Shown here: positions 20,312 through 29,227 of the stretch, piece after piece
How the letters are laid out: every line of letters begins with the position of its first letter
Position numbering within the stretch: the first letter of the stretch is position 1
Assembly (NCBI RefSeq): GCF_003330765.1
Contig: NZ_CP024903.1
Coordinates: forward strand, 2,356,001-2,420,000
Origin: Burkholderia pyrrocinia
GTDB taxonomy: Bacteria; Pseudomonadota; Gammaproteobacteria; Burkholderiales; Burkholderiaceae
Direction of reading: 5' to 3'
Length of the DNA stretch: 64,000 bases
Made by a program: the position numbers and the translations under genes
Notes under the pieces: model-generated
Databases searched by the model: none
Seen by the model: only the letters and a program-made list of their open reading frames with translations
What the model was told of the DNA's origin: nothing

Positions 20312-20627
20312 TGACTTCCACCTGCCCGTCGACGATCCGCACCGGATAGGTCCGCACCGGCTCGGTGATCGGCGCGCATTTCGGCGCGCCGGTGCGAATG
20401 TCGATCAGCCCCTGGTGCAGCGGACATTCGACGCAGCCATCCTCAACATAGCCTTCGGACAGCCGCGCATGGCCGTGCGTGCAGAGGTCGTGCATCGCGA
20501 ACAGTTCGTCGCCGATCCGGAACACGGCGATCGGCTTCTGGCCGGCGACGCGCGCCGCCGGTTCGTCTTCGGAGAACTCGTCGTAAGCGCCGAGCGGATG
20601 CCACTCGGCGAGCGTTGCTTCGGTCAT
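20301..20627 (-). CDS. andAb: Anthranilate dioxygenase Rieske ferredoxin
   Basis: 108 residues. Carries electrons from AndAa to the oxygenase. Rieske [2Fe-2S] ligands are Cys49 and His51 (CTHGHA) and Cys68 and His71 (CPLHQG). The length and single domain are typical of soluble Rieske ferredoxins of aromatic dioxygenases. It lies between andAd (17-bp gap) and andAa (overlap). Confidence 0.92.
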   Translation of the reverse strand: MTEATLAEWHPLGAYDEFSEDEPAARVAGQKPIAVFRIGDELFAMHDLCTHGHARLSEGYVEDGCVECPLHQGLIDIRTGAPKCAPITEPVRTYPVRIVDGQVEVNVD

Positions 20628-20644
20628 GTCGGTTCCTTGCTTCG

Positions 20645-21121
20645 TCAGATCGGGGTCGCGAGCAGCGTCTGCACGCGCGACGTGTCGTAGATCACCCGCT
20701 TGGTCTTGTAGCGCAACCCGTCGGGCGTGCGCACGACCGTGTCGTAGTACTTGCCGGCCTGGTACACGTTCGACTCGCCGTTGCTGCGCGTCTGCACCAC
20801 GACGTAGTTGCTCTCGGTGTCGATCTCGCCGTCGCGTTCGCCGACGATCGTCAGACCCGACGTCATGTGCCGGTACGTGTGCTCTTCAAAGATGTTCGCG
20901 TGCCGCAGCGACACCACGCGATCGCGCAGCATCCGCTGGTTCGTGCAGTGCACGATCCCGACCGGCAGCCCGAGATCGGCGTTTTCCTTCGGTACGATCT
21001 CGTACAGGCAGTCCTCGGTGAACATCCCGGGCCACTGCTCGATCCGGTCGTTGTCGAGATGGCTGATATAGCGGTTCTGCAGCATGTAAATCTCGAACCA
21101 CGTCTTCATGTCTTCCGTCAT
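20645..21121 (-). CDS. andAd: Anthranilate dioxygenase small (beta) subunit
   Basis: 158 residues. Cone-shaped beta subunit of a ring-hydroxylating oxygenase (SnoaL-like fold), structural partner of AndAc. Family signatures: YMLQNRYISHLDNDRIEQW, TEDCLYEIVP and the conserved R-x-Y-x-TKRVIYDTSRVQT near the end. An internal ATG (MKTWFEI) four codons downstream is an alternative start. It follows andAc after 14 bp. Confidence 0.9.
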   Translation of the reverse strand: MTEDMKTWFEIYMLQNRYISHLDNDRIEQWPGMFTEDCLYEIVPKENADLGLPVGIVHCTNQRMLRDRVVSLRHANIFEEHTYRHMTSGLTIVGERDGEIDTESNYVVVQTRSNGESNVYQAGKYYDTVVRTPDGLRYKTKRVIYDTSRVQTLLATPI

Positions 21122-21135
21122 TTCGCGCTCCCGCT

Positions 21136-22407
21136 TCAATAGCCCATCAGCTTCTGGTAGCCGACCCAGAACTTGCGGATCAGGCTTTCGGTGATCACCG
21201 TGTCCTGCTGGTCCGGATTGCCGCGCGACATCTCGATCACCGACGTCGCGTCGCCGTCGCGCACCGTGCCGCGCTGCACCAGCTCGGTCGCCTCCGTATC
21301 CTCCATCGAGATATAGCCGGCCGGCCCGACGAGGTTCGCCTGCTTGATGCGCAGTGAGCGCAGCTCGGGTGTGTCGTCCGCGTAGCCGAAGAAATGGAAG
21401 ATCAGCTCGAAGTTGTCGGGGCCCTTCGGCAGGATCTGTCGCGCGACCAGCGTGTTGTGGATCTGCTGGATCACGAGCTGCGGGAAGATCGGCTGGATAT
21501 GGTTCGTGCAGTCCTCGTCGTATTCCGACACGAGATCGAGGATCGATTCGTCTTCCAGATGGAAACCCTCGTCGAACGAACGGATGTTCTGCTGCTTGTA
21601 GGCGGCCGACGTGTCGTCGTTCGTCTTCGTGACCGTGATGATGCTGTGCAGCCCGTGGTTCGCGTCCGGAATCGAGCGCGCCTTCATCCCCACGCGGAAG
21701 ATGTTGAAGGTCGTATGGAACAGGTGCAGCATGCTCGCGTGATACGGATCCTTCACGTTCTCCATGTACAGCTTCCAGTTCGACTTCGAATACTGGCGCG
21801 TGCAGCCGAGATACTCGATCGGCTTGTGGAAGATCCGGTCGATCCACGGGCGCATCTGCTCGCCGAGATAGTCGGGCAGCGGCATCACGTCGTCGCTGAA
21901 GGTCGCGAACACGAGCCCGTGATAGCTGTCGACGCGCAGCTTGCGCAGCCCGTGCTGCTTCGGGTCGAAATCGGCCGGCATCCCGCTCATCCCCTTCTGG
22001 CCGCGCCGGAACGGCACGCCGAGCAGGTTGCCCGTGTTGTCGAAACTCCACTGGTGATACACGCACGTATGCGAGCTCGCGTTGCCGCGCGACTTGCGGC
22101 ACACCTGCGCGCCGCGGTGCGCGCAGCGGTTCACCCAGGCCGCAAGCGTGCCGTCCTCGGCGCGCGTGACGACCACCGGCGTGTCGCCGACGAACGTGCT
22201 CTTGAAGTCGCCGGCGTTCGGGATTTCCGCTTCCAGCGCGACGAAGTTCCACGTCGGCCCGCGGAAGATGCGTTCCTGCTCGCGATCGTAGACCGCTTGC
22301 GAGCTGAACACTTTGTATGGCACGCGCGAGCCGTCGTCGTGCGGGAAGGTCACGTCGGATGCGTCGCCGCGCGCGGCGAATACGACGGGCGATTCTGTCT
22401 GCTCCAT
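21136..22407 (-). CDS. andAc: Anthranilate 1,2-dioxygenase large (alpha) subunit
   Basis: 423 residues. Catalytic subunit that dihydroxylates anthranilate to catechol with loss of CO2 and ammonia. Rieske cluster ligands Cys95, His97 (CAHRG) and Cys115, His118 (CVYHQ). Mononuclear iron site His223 and His228 in ENVKDPYHASMLH, with the bridging Asp220. The full order andAc-andAd-andAb-andAa, with a divergent AraC-type gene, matches the three-component anthranilate dioxygenase locus described in B. cepacia DBO1. Sequence alone does not exclude a closely related aminobenzoate or salicylate substrate. Catechol is used by the neighbouring cat genes. Confidence 0.9.
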   Translation of the reverse strand: MEQTESPVVFAARGDASDVTFPHDDGSRVPYKVFSSQAVYDREQERIFRGPTWNFVALEAEIPNAGDFKSTFVGDTPVVVTRAEDGTLAAWVNRCAHRGAQVCRKSRGNASSHTCVYHQWSFDNTGNLLGVPFRRGQKGMSGMPADFDPKQHGLRKLRVDSYHGLVFATFSDDVMPLPDYLGEQMRPWIDRIFHKPIEYLGCTRQYSKSNWKLYMENVKDPYHASMLHLFHTTFNIFRVGMKARSIPDANHGLHSIITVTKTNDDTSAAYKQQNIRSFDEGFHLEDESILDLVSEYDEDCTNHIQPIFPQLVIQQIHNTLVARQILPKGPDNFELIFHFFGYADDTPELRSLRIKQANLVGPAGYISMEDTEATELVQRGTVRDGDATSVIEMSRGNPDQQDTVITESLIRKFWVGYQKLMGY

Positions 22408-22482
22408 GTCGGACTCCTGGTCGATCCGGTTTCATTGACTGCTTGAGCGGATTTTTGAGTCGCTACAATTCGCCGTCTATCC

Positions 22483-22520
22483 GGAAAGTGCGATTGCGGC
22501 GGCGCAATATCCACTTTCGG
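22483..22520. promoter_or_regulatory. Nested dyad in the andAc-andR divergent promoter region
   Basis: An inner palindrome ATTGC-GGCGGC-GCAAT (22493-22508) lies inside outer arms GAAAGTG (22484-22490) and CACTTTC (22512-22518), flanked by CCG and CGG. It is about 75 bp upstream of andAc and 95 bp upstream of andR, where an activator of the dioxygenase operon would bind. Assignment to AndR is inference; AraC-type regulators more often use direct repeats. Confidence 0.5.
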
Positions 22521-22611
22521 CGGATTTCTGCGCTAGCATGGCGGCACATGCGACGCCGCACCTGATCGCGACCCATTCGTCGGATCGAAGCGCGCGCCCC
22601 CAACAAGGCTG

Positions 22612-23577
22612 ATGCCCATGTCCCCAACGTCGTTCGAGCCGCTCGCGCTGCGCGCGCACCGGCTGTTCGAATCCCGCGATCTCGACGAGACGCGCGAGCG
22701 GATCTCGCGCGTGATGCAGCCCCATGCGCTGCTGCCGAACGGGCGCGTGCACGGTGCGTCGCACATGGATTTCGTCAAGCTCGGCGGGCTCGGGATCGGC
22801 ACGATCGCGTTCGGCGACGCGATGCGCGTGCAGGTCGACGCGGTCGACGGCTATTACCTGCTGATGTTCTGCCTGTCCGGCCAGGCCGAGGTGCGCGCGA
22901 TGGGCCAGCGACTCGGCGTCGACGGCCAGACCGGCGTGCTGTGCGCGCCCGGCGAGCCCTTCGACGCGGTGCTGTCCGCCGACTGCGAGCAGTTCGTGCT
23001 GCGCATCGACGCAGCGACCGTCGGCTCGCTGACCGGCGATCCGCGCGCGACGCTCGACCCGGTACTGCACATCAGCGACGCCGCGCTCGCCGCGTGGCGC
23101 CAGCAGTTGATGCTCGTTGCGCGCTCGCCCGAACTGCTCGAACGCGCGTATGCGAACCCGCGCGTCGGGTCGCAGCTCGAGCACCTGCTGATCGATCTGC
23201 TGATCGAAGGCCATCCGCCGTCCGTGCTGAGCGCGTCGCGCCACGACCCGGCACCCGGCTTCGTGCGGCGCGCGCAGGAGTTCGTGAACGCGTACTACGC
23301 GCAGCCGCTGCAGCTCGCCGATATCGTCCAGGCTGCCAACGTGCCGGAACGGACGCTGCGCGACGCATTCCTGCAGTTCCGCGGGATGAGCCCGATGCAA
23401 TACCTGCGCGCGACGCGGCTCGACCATGCGCGCGAACTGCTGCGCGGCACGGCGTCCGCCCGGCGGATCGCCGATGTCGCGCTCGATTGCGGGTTTGCGC
23501 ACCTCGGCCGCTTCGCGATGGCGTACCGGGAAAAGTTTGGCGAGTCGCCGTCGGAGACGCTCGACGGGAAGCGTTAG
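22612..23577 (+). CDS. andR: AraC/XylS-family regulator of the anthranilate dioxygenase operon
   Basis: 321 residues. An N-terminal effector/cupin-like domain at about 40-200 ([37 protein letters not shown]) and a C-terminal double helix-turn-helix AraC DNA-binding domain at about 220-318 ([53 protein letters not shown]). It is divergent from andAc, sharing a 204-bp control region, so it is the likely anthranilate-responsive activator. A second in-frame ATG two codons downstream (22618) is equally possible as start. Confidence 0.85.
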   Translation: MPMSPTSFEPLALRAHRLFESRDLDETRERISRVMQPHALLPNGRVHGASHMDFVKLGGLGIGTIAFGDAMRVQVDAVDGYYLLMFCLSGQAEVRAMGQRLGVDGQTGVLCAPGEPFDAVLSADCEQFVLRIDAATVGSLTGDPRATLDPVLHISDAALAAWRQQLMLVARSPELLERAYANPRVGSQLEHLLIDLLIEGHPPSVLSASRHDPAPGFVRRAQEFVNAYYAQPLQLADIVQAANVPERTLRDAFLQFRGMSPMQYLRATRLDHARELLRGTASARRIADVALDCGFAHLGRFAMAYREKFGESPSETLDGKR

Positions 23578-23720
23578 CCGGACTACGCCGGCGCACCGCG
23601 CAGCGTGCCGGCCGGCCGCGACATGAGTCGGACCGGCATCGCATCGCGCCGCCCGCTCCGAATTCGCCCGGGCACGCCGAAATAGACCGTTAGTTGCGAT
23701 TCGAGCATCAACGCCAACCG

Positions 23721-24611
23721 TTACGCCAGCGGCGTGATCATCTCCCGCGCAATCGCGCAGAACGCGGCCGTGGCCGCGCTTTCGCCGTGCAGCCGGCGGC
23801 TCATGATGATCGGCGACGTCGCGGCCGGCTCTGGCAACGGCCGGTACACGACGCCCTTCACGCGCACGCCCTCCACGCTCTCCGGCACCAGCGATACGCC
23901 AACCTTGGCGGCGACCAGCCCGAGCGCCGTCTGCAGCTCGCGCACCTCATGAACGGCCGCCGGCACGAGCGCGCCGTCGCGCAGTGCGGATAGCTGCTGG
24001 TCCGCGAAGCTCGGTCGCGGCGTGCTTGGATAGACGATCAACGTCTCGTTCGCGATATCCGCGAGCGTCAGCGGCCGGGCCGGATCGGCGAGCGGATGCC
24101 CGACCGGCAGTGCCGCGATCAGCTTTTCCTCGATCAGCGCCTCGCGCACGAGCTGGTCGTCGTCGAAACGCAGGCGGCCGAACCCCACGTCGATCCGTCC
24201 GCCCTTCAGCGCACCGAGCTGTTCGAGCGTGAACATTTCGATCAACGACAGCTCGACGGCCGGCTGCTGCTCGCGGAATGCACGGATCACATCCGGCAGC
24301 GCGCCGTACAGCGTCGACGGCACGAAGCCGATCACGATCCGCTCCGACAACTGCGCGAGCCGCCGCGTCAGCGGGCCGAGCTCGTCGGCCTGGTCGACGA
24401 GGCGCTTCGCCTGCGCATAGAACACGCGCCCCGCATCCGTCAGCTTCAGCGGCCGCGCGCCGCGCTCGAACAGCGGCAGCCCGATCTCGTCCTCGATCGC
24501 CTGGAGCTGGCGGCTCAGCGGCGGCTGCGTCATGTGCAGCCGCTCGGCAGCCCGCGTGATGTTCATTTCCTCGGCGACGGCGATGAAGTAGCGGAGCTGA
24601 CGCAATTCCAT
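23721..24611 (-). CDS. catR: LysR-family regulator CatR
   Basis: 296 residues. N-terminal winged HTH (MELRQLRYFIAVAEEMNITRAAERLHMTQPPLSRQLQAIEDEIGLPLFER) in the CatR/BenM/CatM style, then the LysR substrate-binding domain (IGFVPSTLYGALPDVIRAFREQQPAVEL, GLVAAKVGVSLVPES). Divergent from catB with a 91-bp gap. CatR proteins activate cat genes with cis,cis-muconate as co-inducer. The same frame continues upstream, but MELRQLRYF is the family start. Confidence 0.88.
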   Translation of the reverse strand: MELRQLRYFIAVAEEMNITRAAERLHMTQPPLSRQLQAIEDEIGLPLFERGARPLKLTDAGRVFYAQAKRLVDQADELGPLTRRLAQLSERIVIGFVPSTLYGALPDVIRAFREQQPAVELSLIEMFTLEQLGALKGGRIDVGFGRLRFDDDQLVREALIEEKLIAALPVGHPLADPARPLTLADIANETLIVYPSTPRPSFADQQLSALRDGALVPAAVHEVRELQTALGLVAAKVGVSLVPESVEGVRVKGVVYRPLPEPAATSPIIMSRRLHGESAATAAFCAIAREMITPLA

Positions 24612-24702
24612 TTCATGCCTCAAAGGTATGGAAGTAGTCGGAAAGAGTGTTGGACGACGCGGGGCGGGAATTCCTACCATGTGCACCAACAGGAGGAATC
24701 GC
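24612..24702. promoter_or_regulatory. catR-catB divergent promoter region
   Basis: 91 bp between divergent genes. It contains GGTATGG at 24625-24631, resembling the GGTATGG part of known CatR sites in Pseudomonas catBC promoters, and a strong ribosome-binding site AGGAGGA at 24691-24697 in front of catB. Exact operator limits cannot be set by eye. Confidence 0.5.
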
Positions 24703-25836
24703 ATGATAGCAACTGCCGCCACCATCGAACGCATCGAGACGCTGCTGGTCGACGTGCCGACGATCAGGCCCCACAAATTGTCGGTCGCCACGATGAATTG
24801 CCAGACCCTCGTGCTGGTCCGTGTTCGATGCACGGACGGTATCGAAGGCGTCGGCGAGGCGACGACCATCGGCGGCCTCGCGTACGGCGAGGAGAGCCCG
24901 GAAAGCATCAAGGTCAACATCGACACGTACTTCGCCCCGCTGCTGCAGGGCATGGACGCGACACGCCCGGGCGCCGCGATGGCGCGCGCGCGCAAGCTGT
25001 TCCAGGGCAACCGCTTCGCGAAGTGCGCGATCGAGACCGCGCTGTTCGACGCGCAGGCGCGCCGTCTCGGCGTGCCGTTGTCCGAGTTGTTCGGCGGCCG
25101 CAGGACCGATGCCGTCGATGTCGCATGGACGCTCGCGAGCGGCGACACGCAGCGCGACATCGCGGAAGCCGAGGCGATGCTCGACGCGCGTCGCCATCGC
25201 GCGTTCAAGCTGAAGATCGGCTCGAACGCGGTCGACGACGACGTCGCGCACGTGATCGCGATCAAGCGCGCGCTCGGCGATCGCGGCGACGTGCGCGTCG
25301 ACGTCAACCAGGCGTGGACCGAAACCGACGCGATCCGGGCCGGCGCGCGGCTTGCGGACGCCGGCGTGAGCCTCGTCGAGCAGCCGATCGCCGCGACCAA
25401 CCGCGCGGGACTGAAACGCCTCACGCAGCTCGCGCAGGTTCCGATCATGGCCGACGAGGCGCTGCACGGCCCCGTCGATGCGTTCGCGCTCGCGCAGGAT
25501 CGCGCGGCCGACGTGTTCGCGGTGAAGATCGCGCAATCGGGCGGCCTGCAGGGCGCGGCGAGCGTCGCGTCGATCGCGTCGGCGGCCGGCATCGAACTGT
25601 ACGGCGGCACGATGCTCGAGGGCGCGGCCGGCACGATGGCGTCCGCGCAACTGTTCAGCACGTTCGACTCGCTGAAATGGGGCACCGAGCTGTTTGGCCC
25701 GCTGCTACTCACCGAGGAAATCCTCGTCGAGCCGCTGCGTTACCAGGATTTCAAGCTGCACCTGCCGGCGACGCCCGGCCTCGGCATCACCTTCGACTGG
25801 GCCCGCATCGAACGGATGCGACGCGACGCCCGCTGA
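24703..25836 (+). CDS. catB: Muconate cycloisomerase CatB
   Basis: 377 residues. Converts cis,cis-muconate to (+)-muconolactone. Enolase-superfamily layout: N-terminal capping domain (ETLLVDVPTIRPHKLSV, GEATTIGGLAYGEE), then the barrel with catalytic Lys in FKLKIGSN, metal ligands in VDVNQAW, VEQPI and ADEAL, and the second Lys in FAVKIAQSGG. The ATG at 24703 follows AGGAGGA at 6 bp; an upstream in-frame ATG exists but overlaps the catR control region and lacks such a site. First gene of the catBAC operon, 32 bp before catA. Confidence 0.93.
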   Translation: MIATAATIERIETLLVDVPTIRPHKLSVATMNCQTLVLVRVRCTDGIEGVGEATTIGGLAYGEESPESIKVNIDTYFAPLLQGMDATRPGAAMARARKLFQGNRFAKCAIETALFDAQARRLGVPLSELFGGRRTDAVDVAWTLASGDTQRDIAEAEAMLDARRHRAFKLKIGSNAVDDDVAHVIAIKRALGDRGDVRVDVNQAWTETDAIRAGARLADAGVSLVEQPIAATNRAGLKRLTQLAQVPIMADEALHGPVDAFALAQDRAADVFAVKIAQSGGLQGAASVASIASAAGIELYGGTMLEGAAGTMASAQLFSTFDSLKWGTELFGPLLLTEEILVEPLRYQDFKLHLPATPGLGITFDWARIERMRRDAR

Positions 25837-25868
25837 TCCCCACACGACAACCGAAACCGGAGACACAG

Positions 25869-26771
25869 ATGAACAAGCAAGCCATCGACGCACTGCTGAA
25901 AACCTTCGACGACGCCGCCGAGAAACCCGGCGACCCGCGCGTGCGCGCGATCGTCAACCGGATCGTGAAGGACATCTGCTACACGATCGAGGATTTCGAC
26001 GTGCAGCCGAGCGAATTCTGGACTGCGCTCAACTACCTGAACGAAGCCGGCCGGGAATTCGGGCTGATCGCCGCGGGCCTCGGCCTCGAGCGCTTCCTCG
26101 ACGTGCGGATGGACGAGGCCGAGGAAAAGGCCGGCGTCCAGGGCGGCACGCCACGCACGATCGAAGGGCCGCTGTACGTCGCCGGCGCACCGGAATCGGC
26201 CGGCCATGCGCGTCTCGACGACGGCACCGATCCGGGCCAGACGCTCATCATGCGCGGCCAGGTGCTCGGCAACGACGGCGCGCCGATCGCGAACGCGCTG
26301 GTCGAGGTGTGGCATGCGAACCATCTCGGCAACTATTCGTACTTCGATCAATCGCAGCCCGCGTTCAACCTGCGTCGCTCGATCCGCACCGACGCCGAAG
26401 GCCGCTACAGCTTCCGTAGCGTGCTGCCGGTCGGCTACAGCGTGCCGCCGGGCAGCAAGACCGAACAGCTGCTCGACCAGCTCGGCCGCCACGGCCATCG
26501 TCCGGCGCACATTCACTTCTTCGTTTCGGCGGACGGTTATCGTAAGCTGACGACGCAGATCAACATCGAAGGCGATCCGCATCTGTGGGACGACTTCGCA
26601 TTCGCGACGCGCGAAGGGCTGATCCCGGCGGTCAAGCAGGCCGAAGGCGCGGAAGGCAAGCCGTATGGCGTCGACGGGCAGTTCGCGCTGATCGATTTCG
26701 ATTTCTCGCTGCTCAAGGAAAAGCAGGACGTGCCGGCGAGCGAAGTCGAGCGTCTGCGCGCGCAGGCCTGA
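25869..26771 (+). CDS. catA: Catechol 1,2-dioxygenase CatA
   Basis: 300 residues. Intradiol ring cleavage of catechol to cis,cis-muconate with non-heme Fe(III). Iron ligands are visible as Tyr in HLGNYSYFD and Tyr/His in the C-terminal half (GRYSFRSVLPVGYSVPPG and GHRPAHIHFF). The N-terminal helical dimerisation region (EFWTALNYLNEAGREFGLIAAGLG) is typical. It sits between catB and catC, so the operon order is catBAC. Substrate catechol would come from the And dioxygenase 4 kb away or from benzoate oxidation elsewhere. Confidence 0.95.
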   Translation: MNKQAIDALLKTFDDAAEKPGDPRVRAIVNRIVKDICYTIEDFDVQPSEFWTALNYLNEAGREFGLIAAGLGLERFLDVRMDEAEEKAGVQGGTPRTIEGPLYVAGAPESAGHARLDDGTDPGQTLIMRGQVLGNDGAPIANALVEVWHANHLGNYSYFDQSQPAFNLRRSIRTDAEGRYSFRSVLPVGYSVPPGSKTEQLLDQLGRHGHRPAHIHFFVSADGYRKLTTQINIEGDPHLWDDFAFATREGLIPAVKQAEGAEGKPYGVDGQFALIDFDFSLLKEKQDVPASEVERLRAQA

Positions 26772-26814
26772 GCGGGCCTCTCATTCGACGAACCGACAAC
26801 GCAAGGAGTGCAGG

Positions 26815-27105
26815 ATGCTGTTTCATGTGGAAATGACCGTCCGTCTGCCGACGGACATGGATCCGGTCAAGGCGGCGACGCTGAAGGCGGACGAGAAGGC
26901 GATGTGCCAGCGCCTGATGAACGAAGGAATCTGGCGGCATCTGTGGCGCATCGCCGGGCGGTATGCGAACGTCAGTATTTTCGATGTCGAGAGCGTGCAG
27001 CAACTGCATGACTTGCTGAGTCAGCTGCCGCTGTTTCCGTATATGGAGCTCGAAGTGCGGGCGCTGTGCCGGCATCCTTCGTCGGTGCGGGAAGACGACC
27101 GGTAA
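26815..27105 (+). CDS. catC: Muconolactone delta-isomerase CatC
   Basis: 96 residues, the family's usual length. Isomerises (+)-muconolactone to beta-ketoadipate enol-lactone. Motifs: MLFHVEMTVRLP, the active-site segment KADEKAMCQRLMNEGIWRHLWRIAGRYANVSIFDV, and LPLFPYMELEVRALCRHPS. A ribosome-binding site AAGGAGTG precedes the ATG. Last gene of catBAC, followed by a hairpin and an intrinsic terminator. Confidence 0.95.
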   Translation: MLFHVEMTVRLPTDMDPVKAATLKADEKAMCQRLMNEGIWRHLWRIAGRYANVSIFDVESVQQLHDLLSQLPLFPYMELEVRALCRHPSSVREDDR

Positions 27106-27150
27106 GCAAAGGCGAGTGCGGCCGTGACCAGCGGCCGCGAGATGGATGAC

Positions 27151-27192
27151 GCGGGCGGCCGGCGAGTTCTTGCAGGCCGCCCGTGTCGTTTT
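27151..27192 (+). terminator. Rho-independent terminator of the catBAC operon
   Basis: Stem GGGCGGCC (27153-27160) / GGCCGCCC (27175-27182), 14-nt loop, then GTGTCGTTTT. A second hairpin, GCGGCCG-TGACCAG-CGGCCGC at 27118-27138, precedes it. The pair separates catC from the convergent quinone reductase gene. Confidence 0.7.
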
Positions 27193-27241
27193 GCATTCGG
27201 CGATTGACGGTGTCGCCCGCCATCAGGATGCGGGGCAATCG

Positions 27242-28021
27242 TCACGCCGCCAGATGCGCCGCAAACCCCGCCTGCTCCGGCGCGATCTCCGCCTTCAGCG
27301 TCAACGCCGGGATTTCGTAATCGCCGGTGTTCTGCCGCCGGAACGGAATCGGCTGCGTCGTCCACAAATCGTCGAGACGCTGGCCGAGCGCCGCGCGCGT
27401 TTCCTCGAAGCGCGTTTCGTTCATCTTTCCCGTCCGGTAGATCACGAACGGCGGCAGCACGTCGAAGCCCGGGTAATACAGGATCCCGTGCTGAATCGGG
27501 AACAGCACGTCGTCGATCGGCCCGTTGATGCCGCGCGCGCTGTAGTGCGACGCCCACCCGCCCGCCGTGACGATCACCATCGCCCGCTTGCCCGCCAGCG
27601 AACCTTCGCCATAGCGATCGCCCCAGTGCGTATCGGAATGCTCGCCGACCCCGTAGGCGAAACCGTATGCGTACACGCGCTCGACCCAGCCCTTCATGAT
27701 CGCCGGCATCGAGAACCACCACAGCGGAAACTGCAGGATCACTGCGTCGGCCCACTTCAGCTTGGCCTGTTCGCGCGCGATATCTTCGCTTTGCGTACCC
27801 GCCGCGAACGCGCGCTTCGAGTCGAGCGCCGGATCGAAGCGTGCGTCGGGCGAGCGGTCCGTCACATCGTTCGCATCGAACGCGGCCTTCCAGTTCATCG
27901 CGTACAGATCGGTGACCTGCACCGCATGGCCGGCCGCTTCGAGATGCTCGACGGCGAAGTCGCGCAGCGCGCCGTTCAGCGAACGCGGTTCCGGATGGGC
28001 ATAAACGATCAGCACATTCAT
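27242..28021 (-). CDS. NAD(P)H-quinone oxidoreductase / flavodoxin-2 fold family
   Basis: 259 residues. Flavodoxin_2-fold FMN/FAD protein, similar to NQO1/ModaB/KefF-type two-electron quinone reductases. Motifs: MNVLIVYAHPEPRSLNGAL (phosphate loop), ADAVILQFPLWWFSMPAIMKGWVERVYAYGFAYG and KRAMVIVTAGGWASHYSARG. Probably protects against quinones or electrophiles. Divergent from a LysR gene 91 bp away, with repeats in between, so it is likely that regulator's target. ATG chosen at MNVLIV, directly before the first beta strand. Confidence 0.88.
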   Translation of the reverse strand: MNVLIVYAHPEPRSLNGALRDFAVEHLEAAGHAVQVTDLYAMNWKAAFDANDVTDRSPDARFDPALDSKRAFAAGTQSEDIAREQAKLKWADAVILQFPLWWFSMPAIMKGWVERVYAYGFAYGVGEHSDTHWGDRYGEGSLAGKRAMVIVTAGGWASHYSARGINGPIDDVLFPIQHGILYYPGFDVLPPFVIYRTGKMNETRFEETRAALGQRLDDLWTTQPIPFRRQNTGDYEIPALTLKAEIAPEQAGFAAHLAA

Positions 28022-28070
28022 GTTCGGTACTCCGTGGATTGAATTGAATGACTGCAGGATGCCGTTGCCG

Positions 28071-28110
28071 CAGGTATATTGGAAATGAATTTCCGATATT
28101 CCAGGTATAT
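28071..28110. promoter_or_regulatory. Operator-like repeats between quinone reductase and LysR genes
   Basis: A perfect palindrome GGAAAT-GA-ATTTCC (28081-28094) is flanked by two direct copies of CAGGTATAT (28071-28079 and 28102-28110), ending 2 bp before the LysR start codon. The location suggests a LysR-type operator with autoregulation. Confidence 0.5.
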
Positions 28111-28112
28111 CG

Positions 28113-29006
28113 ATGAACAATCTCAGGCGACTGGATCTGAACCTGCTCGTGACGCTCGATGTGCTGCTCGCCGAGCACAACGTCACGCGGGCGGCCGAGA
28201 AGCTGAACATGTCGCAGCCGTCGGTCAGCGTGCAGTTGCAGAAGCTGCGCGACGTGTTCGGCGATCCGCTGCTGCTGCCCGGGCCGCGCGGCATGCGTCC
28301 GACGGCGCGCGCGGAAGCGCTGCGCGAGCCGTTGCGGGAAGCGCTCGACGCGGTCGAGCGCGCGGTGCTCCCGGCCACGCCGTTCGATCCCGCGACCGCG
28401 ACGAACACCTGGCGCGTGGCCGCGACCGACTACGGCGAAACGACGATCGTGCTGCCCGCGCTGCACACGTTGCGCTCAGCCTCGCCCGGCACGCGGCTCG
28501 CGGTGGTCGAACTCGTGCCGCCACGCATCGAACACGATGCGGCAAGCAGCGGCATCGATCTGGCGTTCCACACGACGGAGGGCTCACCGGAAGGGATGCG
28601 GCGCCTGCCGCTGTTCGTCGAACGCTATGTGCTCGTCGGCCGCGCGGGGCACCCGAAGCTGAAACGAAAGCCCACGCTCGCGCAGTTCGGCGCGCTCGAA
28701 CACGTGATCGTGTCGCCCGACGGCGGCGGCTTCTTCGGCGTGACGGACGCGGCGCTCGCGCAAGCGGGCGCGACGCGACGCGTCGTGCTGTCGGTCCCGC
28801 ATTTCCTGTTCGTGATGTCGGCCGTCGCCAGCACGGATCTCGTCGCGATGCTGCCCGAGCGGCTGGTGCGCGACACGCCGGCGCTGCGGGTCGTCGAGGC
28901 GCCCGTCGATGTGCCCGGCTACGAGATGTCGATGCTGTGGCACGAGCGCGTGCATCGCGACCCGGCGCACCGGTGGCTGCGCGAGACCATCGCGGCAGCG
29001 GTGTAG
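28113..29006 (+). CDS. LysR-family transcriptional regulator
   Basis: 297 residues. Winged HTH at 8-65 (LDLNLLVTLDVLLAEHNVTRAAEKLNMSQPSVSVQLQKLRDVFGDPLLL), then an effector domain of the NodD/LinR-like subgroup (TWRVAATDYGETTIVLPAL, RLPLFVERYVLVGRAGHP). Divergent from the quinone reductase and probably controls it. The ATG overlaps the edge of the putative operator, and no clear Shine-Dalgarno sequence is visible because the operator occupies that space. Confidence 0.87.
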   Translation: MNNLRRLDLNLLVTLDVLLAEHNVTRAAEKLNMSQPSVSVQLQKLRDVFGDPLLLPGPRGMRPTARAEALREPLREALDAVERAVLPATPFDPATATNTWRVAATDYGETTIVLPALHTLRSASPGTRLAVVELVPPRIEHDAASSGIDLAFHTTEGSPEGMRRLPLFVERYVLVGRAGHPKLKRKPTLAQFGALEHVIVSPDGGGFFGVTDAALAQAGATRRVVLSVPHFLFVMSAVASTDLVAMLPERLVRDTPALRVVEAPVDVPGYEMSMLWHERVHRDPAHRWLRETIAAAV

Positions 29007-29147
29007 GCTGAATCTGGCGGCCGGATTTGGCGCGGCAAGAAACGGGCGTGTCGGACGGCGCCCGGGTGCCGGCTTCGATCGGCTTCGCCATGGCTGCCCC
29101 GCCCTCCCGCAGGATTCTTCATTCAGGACTTGAAACCGCCTCGAACA

Positions 29148-29163
29148 CTGTATATATTTACAG
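29148..29163. promoter_or_regulatory. LexA (SOS) box
   Basis: CTGTATATATTTACAG is an exact match to the CTGT-N8-ACAG consensus, extended to CACTGT...ACAGTG. It lies 64 bp upstream of the ATG at 29228. The next gene downstream is the small unknown protein. Confidence 0.8.
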
Positions 29164-29227
29164 TGCTTTTGCACCATTTGACCCGAATTCCGTCACCCAT
29201 CGACGGACGGATTTTTGTGAGGCGACC

